The notes below the pieces were generated by a model. That model saw only the letters and a list, made by a program, of their open reading frames with translations. It was not told the DNA's origin and did not search any database. From Podocnemis expansa (Eukaryota; Chordata; Testudines; Podocnemididae): a stretch of 64,000 nt of DNA. Below are positions 58,440 to 64,000 of this stretch, in pieces (positions within the stretch are counted from its first letter, which is position 1; each line of letters begins with the position of its first letter). The DNA lies in contig ML681971.1 of NCBI GenBank assembly GCA_007922195.1, forward strand, positions 19,823,856-19,887,855. The letters are read 5' to 3'. A program made the translations under genes and the position numbers.

Positions 58440-59110
58440 CTTGGTTAAAAAGACCAGACAAATTGAAGCAAGCTCAGTGGAGAAAAGCAACGATGATTAA
58501 AGGTTTGGAAAATCGGTCCTAAAAGGAAGGTTTGAGTGAAATGAGCATGTCCAGTTGCTTAGACAAAGAGGAACAAAGGGACACATTGTAGCTGTCTATA
58601 AATAGATAAAAGGAGAGTATTAAGAAGACATGGATCAATAGTTCTTGTTAGTTAATGAGAAGAGAACAACAAATAATGAGTTTAAGCTATGACGGGAGCA
58701 ATATGGGTTGGATATTAGGGAAATCTTCTGGGCCAGATTCAGACTTATAAACTTGTCCCTGGAAGTATAATAATATCTCAGACAATGGAGCAAGCAACCA
58801 AGGGAATGGTGGAATAGCAATCATTCATGGTGAAGACTAGACACCAGTCTATTAGGAGTGGTTTAAATATAATGAAGTCCAGACTAGCAACACAGGGGAA
58901 TGATCTGTATGACCCACTTGAGATTCCAACTAGCCCACATAATCTGATGATTTTAATTAAGTGTTGATGGGGGAAGAAGCTTTAGTTATTCTGGCAGTCA
59001 CAGAATAATACATCTGTGTAGTTAGGACCACAAAGAGCAGCCAGGTTGAATAACTATTATAAAATAAAGAAGCTGAGCTTGATATCCTTTCTGATTCTCA
59101 GATTAAACAT
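58440..59110 (+). mobile_element. CR1 LINE 3' region, plus strand
   Basis: AAAGCAACGATGATTAAAGG, CTATAAATAGATAAAAGGAG, GGTTGGATATTAGGGAAATC, AGTGGTTTAAATATAATGAA and the end CTTGATATCCTTTCTGATTC follow the CR1 3' order. It is worn, with no intact frame. Confidence 0.75.
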
Positions 59111-59439
59111 TTTGGGCCAGTTTCTCCACTGGCATAAAATAACATAGCTCCACAGACATCAGCAGAGAGCAGATGATTTACAGCAGGCTCTTGCCCTTGA
59201 TACTGAGAAGCTTTCAGCTCTTGGAAGAAATAATGCAAATATTCACAAGGAGGTACATTGGAACAGTTAATCTTCACAAATATTTTATCTCCATTATGAA
59301 ATCTCACGCAACCACTGTCCTGCTCAGTAGCTTAACTCTTAATGAAATTACTGTACCCCTGCAAAACTATCATTTAAGCAAAAGTATTCTAACTTTGCTT
59401 AAAAATCCTGGGCCTGATCTACACCACTATTACTCCACT

Positions 59440-59650
59440 TTCATGCCCACTGTTATTATTGATAGCACCTAGAGGCTACAATCACAGACCTGAGTCCCAC
59501 TATGGTAGGGGCCATACAAATGAGTACACGCACACACACACACACTTGCACACGCACACGGACAGCAAAAAAGTCCCTTCTCTGGGGCATTTACACTCTA
59601 GCTGAGAGACAAGAGAAAACAGACAGAGACAATGAAGAGCCAGAGGGGAG
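59440..59650 (-). repeat. L2-like tail repeat (family D), antisense
   Basis: TTATTATTGATAGCACCTAG, CCTGAGTCCCACTATGGTAG, GGGGCATTTACACTCTAGCT and AGGGGAGACAATGAGACA. A CA microsatellite (59,527-59,546) is inserted in it. Confidence 0.6.
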
Positions 59651-59798
59651 ACAATGAGACACACCTGGACTGCATGAAAAGCACTGAGCCCTACACAAAA
59701 GCTGCAGAAGCACCATCAGTGCTATTGTGTAACCCTGCTGATTTCAGTAGATTTACACCAGTGTCGAAACTGAGTGTCTGAGTGGTAAATCACACACA

Positions 59799-60045
59799 AT
59801 ACTGGCCTAGTCCCAAAGGGGGAGCTGTGTTAGTCTACTCCAGCAGAACAAAAAGGGAGTCCTGCGGCACTTTTAAAGACTAAGAAATTTATTTATTGCA
59901 TGAGCTTTCATGGGAGAAAACCCCACTCCGTCAAATGCTTTTCAAAGCGTCTGAAGTGGGATTTTTCTCCCATGAAAGCTCATGAGATAAAGAAATGTGT
60001 TCATCTTTAAGTGCCACAGGACTCCTTGTTTGATATTGGCCTAGT
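59799..60045 (-). mobile_element. Fold-back PLE insertion with 13-bp TSD
   Basis: The left antisense arm carries the outer terminus TCCCAAAGGGGGAGCTGTG. The right sense arm stops at CTCCTTGTTTG. ATACTGGCCTAGT (59,799-59,811) and ATATTGGCCTAGT (60,033-60,045) match at 12 of 13. The ribozyme-like cores are broken in both arms. Confidence 0.9.
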
Positions 60046-60714
60046 TTCTTTCCAAACGAACCAAGGATATAGCAGACAAAAGAACTGGGCCAGATCTTCA
60101 GAGGGTGTAAATGGGTGTGATTTCCACTGAGCTCAATGATGCTTTCTTACTACTCATCAGCTGAGGAACCCCAAACCACACTTTCCACATATGGCTTCAT
60201 GCAGGCAGTATCTGTCTCTGAATGAGTTATTCTGGGGCACTGCTGCTCTTGCATATTTTCTAAGACTGAGTAACAAGCAAACAGGATGTCCTGATGTATT
60301 TAACCTTGAAACAGATGATTCTGCTGGGGTTCCTCCCTACGGCACAACAGAGAAAGGACAAGGCTGATCTGAGATTGAAAAATGGATCTTTCTGCCTCCA
60401 GATCAATGGAGAGGCAGTGTGCAGAGCTAAGTGAAGTGTAGGAAAATAAAGTGGAAGATGCCTTTGGCATTGCATTGGATAATGGACATCTACAAAATGC
60501 TCTAGGCCCTGTTTCTTATATGTGCACAAAAGCAAGAGAATGAAGGAGATCTGCTTGTAACTACATTTTTTTATATCATAACCTGGAACACTCTGGGATT
60601 GATTCTCATTGACATTAAGGCCTCTTTATGCCACTCTGGCAGTGCAAAACGGCTAAAATGTCAATGAGAACTGGCTCCTTTGTTTCCAAACAGTAATGCA
60701 TGAAATTTTACATA
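60046..60714. other. Unique non-coding stretch
   Basis: Nothing recognisable. Confidence 0.4.
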
Positions 60715-60717
60715 CCT

Positions 60718-60935
60718 ATTTATTAAAGCTGGTTTAAAAAATCCACCCACTTTTTAGGAAAAAAAAAATCTTTTATTTAATTTTTTTCAAGTGTTCTGTT
60801 GAAAAACTGGCTTTTCTCTATCTTGTGTTTTGTTTTTATGAGGATACTAGAAATTACCAAAAAAAAATAAAAAATTTGGTCAAAACTGTGTGTTGGAGGA
60901 GAAGCATTCTTATCCTGACCAGCACTTCTATTTTT
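60718..60935. repeat. AT-rich dispersed repeat (family C)
   Basis: It begins AAAGCTGGTTTAAAAAATCC, like the left end at 43,815, and ends near TATCCTGACCAGCACT. Confidence 0.5.
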
Positions 60936-61127
60936 TCAGCTCTTCCACTGTCATCTATCAAGGGGAAGCTCACACAGGTCTACAGATGAAGAGGACAACA
61001 TAAGAGCTCAGTATTGTTCTTTGATCGTTGACCTGCTGGGATCTTTGTGTAAAAGCCCAGTCTGGTCTGGAGTGAACCACAGGTTCTTTGCTCCATTTTC
61101 TTTGAAGCCTGTGGTTCTACTTGATTA

Positions 61128-61331
61128 CTCTAATCCAGGGGTTTCAAACTCAAATCACTACGAAGGCCACATGAGGACTAGTACGTTAGCCCAAAGGCTA
61201 CACCACTGAAACCTTTTCATACTATGATACTGCAAATATCAATAGCAATACTGTCATTGTGGGCCACAGGAAATAACTTTAGGGGCTGCATGCAGCCCAC
61301 AGGCCGTGAGTTTGAGACCCTTGCTCTAATC
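61128..61331. mobile_element. Non-autonomous hAT (CAGGGGTCTCAAAC family), copy 4
   Basis: A 188-bp element (61,136-61,323) with ends CAGGGGTTTCAAACTC and GTTTGAGACCCTTG is flanked by a perfect CTCTAATC at 61,128-61,135 and 61,324-61,331. The overlapping 90-residue frames at 61,217-61,496 are not genes. Confidence 0.93.
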
Positions 61332-63748
61332 TGTATCCAGATCCCAGCACTGGTGCAGGCCACTGAGGTTACGCAATGGGGCCAATGGTACAAAGTGTGT
61401 CCAATCCTGTTGCTCATAAGGGATAAAGCTGTAGAGATGTGTACAAATAATTTTCTCTGCTCTGGTTTATCAGGGCTTTGTAACAAATTTTTATAATATA
61501 TTCATCTCACCAATGGGCTTTTCTTTTATGTAATAAAGTTCTTGTTTAGGGCCAAACATGTCCCCCCAATTCGGATGGGCACAAAATCTATCCATTAATA
61601 AGCAATTTCCATTAATTATTAAGGAGCAATGAAGCACTTATATACGTTACCTTGACTTCAAGTCTCATCATCACCAAAAAAAGTTCAACTGTCTGCCACT
61701 TATACAGTTAAATGGCAAGCAGCCTTGTGCCCAATCCCATTACTGTAATGAGTACTGCAAGTTAACTAAGGGAAAGATTGTGGCGCCTTTACTCACACAG
61801 TTGGGCACTTACTCACTAAAACTGTCCCACTGAAGTCAGCAAGACTACTTCAGACAGAAACTGCTCACCAACAACATAAAGGGTTCACATTCTGCCCTGA
61901 TGTGTTAATGGTACATGCGCTCATCTGAGTTAGCTCTCCCTCAGTTTCTCCAGAGGAGTGCAGTTTCCCTACCACTCCCAACAGTGGCCCATGCCTTAAC
62001 AGTACACTCCAGGCCCTTGAAGCACATTTCTTTAGTGTAAATACCAAATGATAGTTAAAAATCATTAATCCATTGAGTGTTAACAACCATGCTCTACACC
62101 CTACCACAAAGGACTCCAAGCCCTCCTGTAACTTAATATTTAAGCTATATATTCACTAAGCATCTAGAGCCTAAAGTCAATGGGAGCTTTTCCACTAATC
62201 TTATTGACTTCAATGGGTTTTGCATCAGGTCCTTACGGCACAAAAGAAAAAAAAATTGTGAGCTACTTAAGCATAGACTGTCTAACAGTGTGGAACAACT
62301 AACAAACAGGGAGGGGACAAGTGTGATGAAGGACCAGGGTGACAGTAATATATTTATGTGCCAAGGTGCATGCACATCATGATGGTTCAAAGGATGTTCA
62401 CAGTAATTATCGACTAACTTCTTGCTGGCTTTATGGAAGAAGTGAGTCTTGAGTATGGAAAACACTGAAAAGCCATTCTAGTACTGCAACATCCAATGGT
62501 CAACACCAGCAACCTTCTGGACCATGTGCTCACGGTACTACAATAAGGGCATGCATGGCTGTAAATATCAAACAGTTTGGATATCATATTAACAAGAATG
62601 CTAGATATCCAAGAATACCCTGGAAGAACATGAGATTCTTAATTTCGGACACCTGATTTCACAGTGTGAATAACAGTTGAGCTACTAAAAGAAGAACTGG
62701 AGAGTAGCCTAGATACCCTGTTATATGAACTGTGTTTCATAATTTCAATGTCAACCAATGCCCCAGAGAAGCACGTGATTCCAATGGAGGCAGGAGCGGA
62801 GCTCAGCTACTATTTGAAGGTTTCTATGTGTCTGAAAGCTGGGATGAGAGAGTTGCCATGGAGTAAGAAAGGACTGGTTATCCCTTGGGCTTACAGGGAA
62901 GCAGGCTATGGAGACTGTCTCTCTCAAGGAGAGAAAGGGTTGTGATAGATTTCCTAAGTCCTCATCATGGGTTCAATGAAACTTCAGTGGTGCATGATTT
63001 ATGATAGTCTTGAGCACTAGATTATATCAGTTACTCTTAACTACATATATTTTTACTAAGAGTTCCAACTAAATAAAAAAAACCTATCAGGAAGCTGTAA
63101 TTTAAAATGTTTCCCAAGCACATTTTGTTCTCCATGTTGATACAATGATTTTCTGCACACCTCTCACATACAAATTTGCTCAAGGAATTAGCTTACAATG
63201 GGTATTCCACCCTTAGTTGGAATTGGAATAAAGAAACCATGCATATAGGCACCCAAATACTATGTTGATGAGCATAAGATCTAGGATAGATTAGAACACA
63301 ACAGAAGTGACAGACAGAAATTCTCCATAAATTCTTTTGCCTGTAGGTCTTCCATAAAAGCCTAATCCTGAGCAACTGAGACTGCATTCATTTTCATTTT
63401 TGACTTCAGAAGGATTATCTAGAAAAGAACCTGAGTACTCCCTTGTCATGGGGAGATACACACAGAAGATGCACTATCTCTGGAAGAGGAGGTGGAACTA
63501 GACAACTTTTCTCATGTGGTGACCAACATTTCCTGACCTACGACACACTTTGAACAAGCATCTGAATGAAACTTGCATTGCTTTGCAGATTCTCCCAGCA
63601 CCATACAGGTTCTCAGGTTCTTTCCTGGACAGCGTGAACCAAAAATGTCTCTTAAAATATGATTGGCTCAGTTCTACCCCCATTATCCACACAGAGCAAA
63701 ATCTTGCTCCATGAATACTCTCTATTAAAACCAATGGACCTGCTAACT
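61332..63748. other. Unique non-coding stretch
   Basis: No gene was recognised. Scraps of the common 'ttgacttcaatggg' repeat occur at 61,832 and 62,207. Confidence 0.4.
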
Positions 63749-64000
63749 GGTTATGTCTACACTGAAAAGATTTTTCAAAATAAGGAGACTTCGTTTGAAA
63801 AAACATTTAACCTGTCCATGCAAGCATCTTTTTATTTTGAAATAAGTGCTTTGTTATTTCAAAAAAAAAAAAGAAGCACTATTTTAATATAATTAAACCT
63901 GCTTTATTTTGAAAGAGCAATTCTTTCAAAATGGTTATTTTGAAAAAAGCTGTTCCAAGCCATGGAATAGGCTTTTTTCTAAATAATGGCTCTATACCAG
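63749..64000. mobile_element. TIR element, left part, cut by the window end
   Basis: It starts GGTTATGTCTACACTG, the family A terminus, then TTTTGAAATAAGTGCTTTGT and TTATTTTGAAAAAAGC blocks. The right end lies outside the window. Confidence 0.6.

Overview
This window looks like gene-poor vertebrate nuclear DNA. The repeat mix is CR1 LINEs, L2/MIR-type repeats, GIY-YIG Penelope-like elements (PLEs), non-autonomous hAT elements and small TIR elements, with no L1, Alu or bacterial gene structure. That mix points to a non-avian sauropsid, most likely a turtle. The organism is inferred from repeat content only. I found no confident host protein-coding exon, rRNA, tRNA or CRISPR array. Almost every open frame is a chance frame or lies inside a repeat.

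Layout: positions 1-9000 are mostly unique non-coding DNA with a CR1 3' end (3.7-4.2 kb), microsatellites and an L2-type LINE scrap (8.4 kb). From 9 to 21 kb there are PLE tails, TTCGAA-rich TIR elements (10.7 and 16.9 kb), a hAT-type element (14.0 kb), a MIR (16.6 kb), a CR1 endonuclease-region fragment (20.1 kb) and a PLE nested inside another PLE (20.6-21.3 kb). From 21 to 35 kb there are CR1, MIR and hAT fragments in otherwise featureless DNA. The main element is a 2.9 kb PLE at 35,917-38,784, with a decayed reverse transcriptase plus GIY-YIG endonuclease frame. It has split a MIR SINE and is flanked by a 12-bp near-perfect target duplication. From 39 to 64 kb there are more hAT, MIR, CR1 and TIR elements and PLE tails, several nested in one another.

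The most interesting system is the PLE terminal repeat. (1) It carries a 41-nt hammerhead-ribozyme-like core: 4-bp stem I, CTGANGA, a 6-bp stem II, GAAA, and a palindromic AGCT in place of helix III. The copy at 20,934-20,974 is intact. (2) Seven fold-back insertions consist of two opposed tails. In six of them one arm carries the outer terminus near CTTTGG and the other stops at the CTTGTTT segment. Four have perfect target duplications of 9-14 bp and two have one mismatch each, so each is a single insertion event rather than two elements side by side.

Nested insertions give relative ages: MIR before PLE, CR1 before the CAGGGGTCTCAAAC hAT family, the L2-like tail repeat before the TTCGAA element, and an older PLE tail before a younger fold-back PLE.
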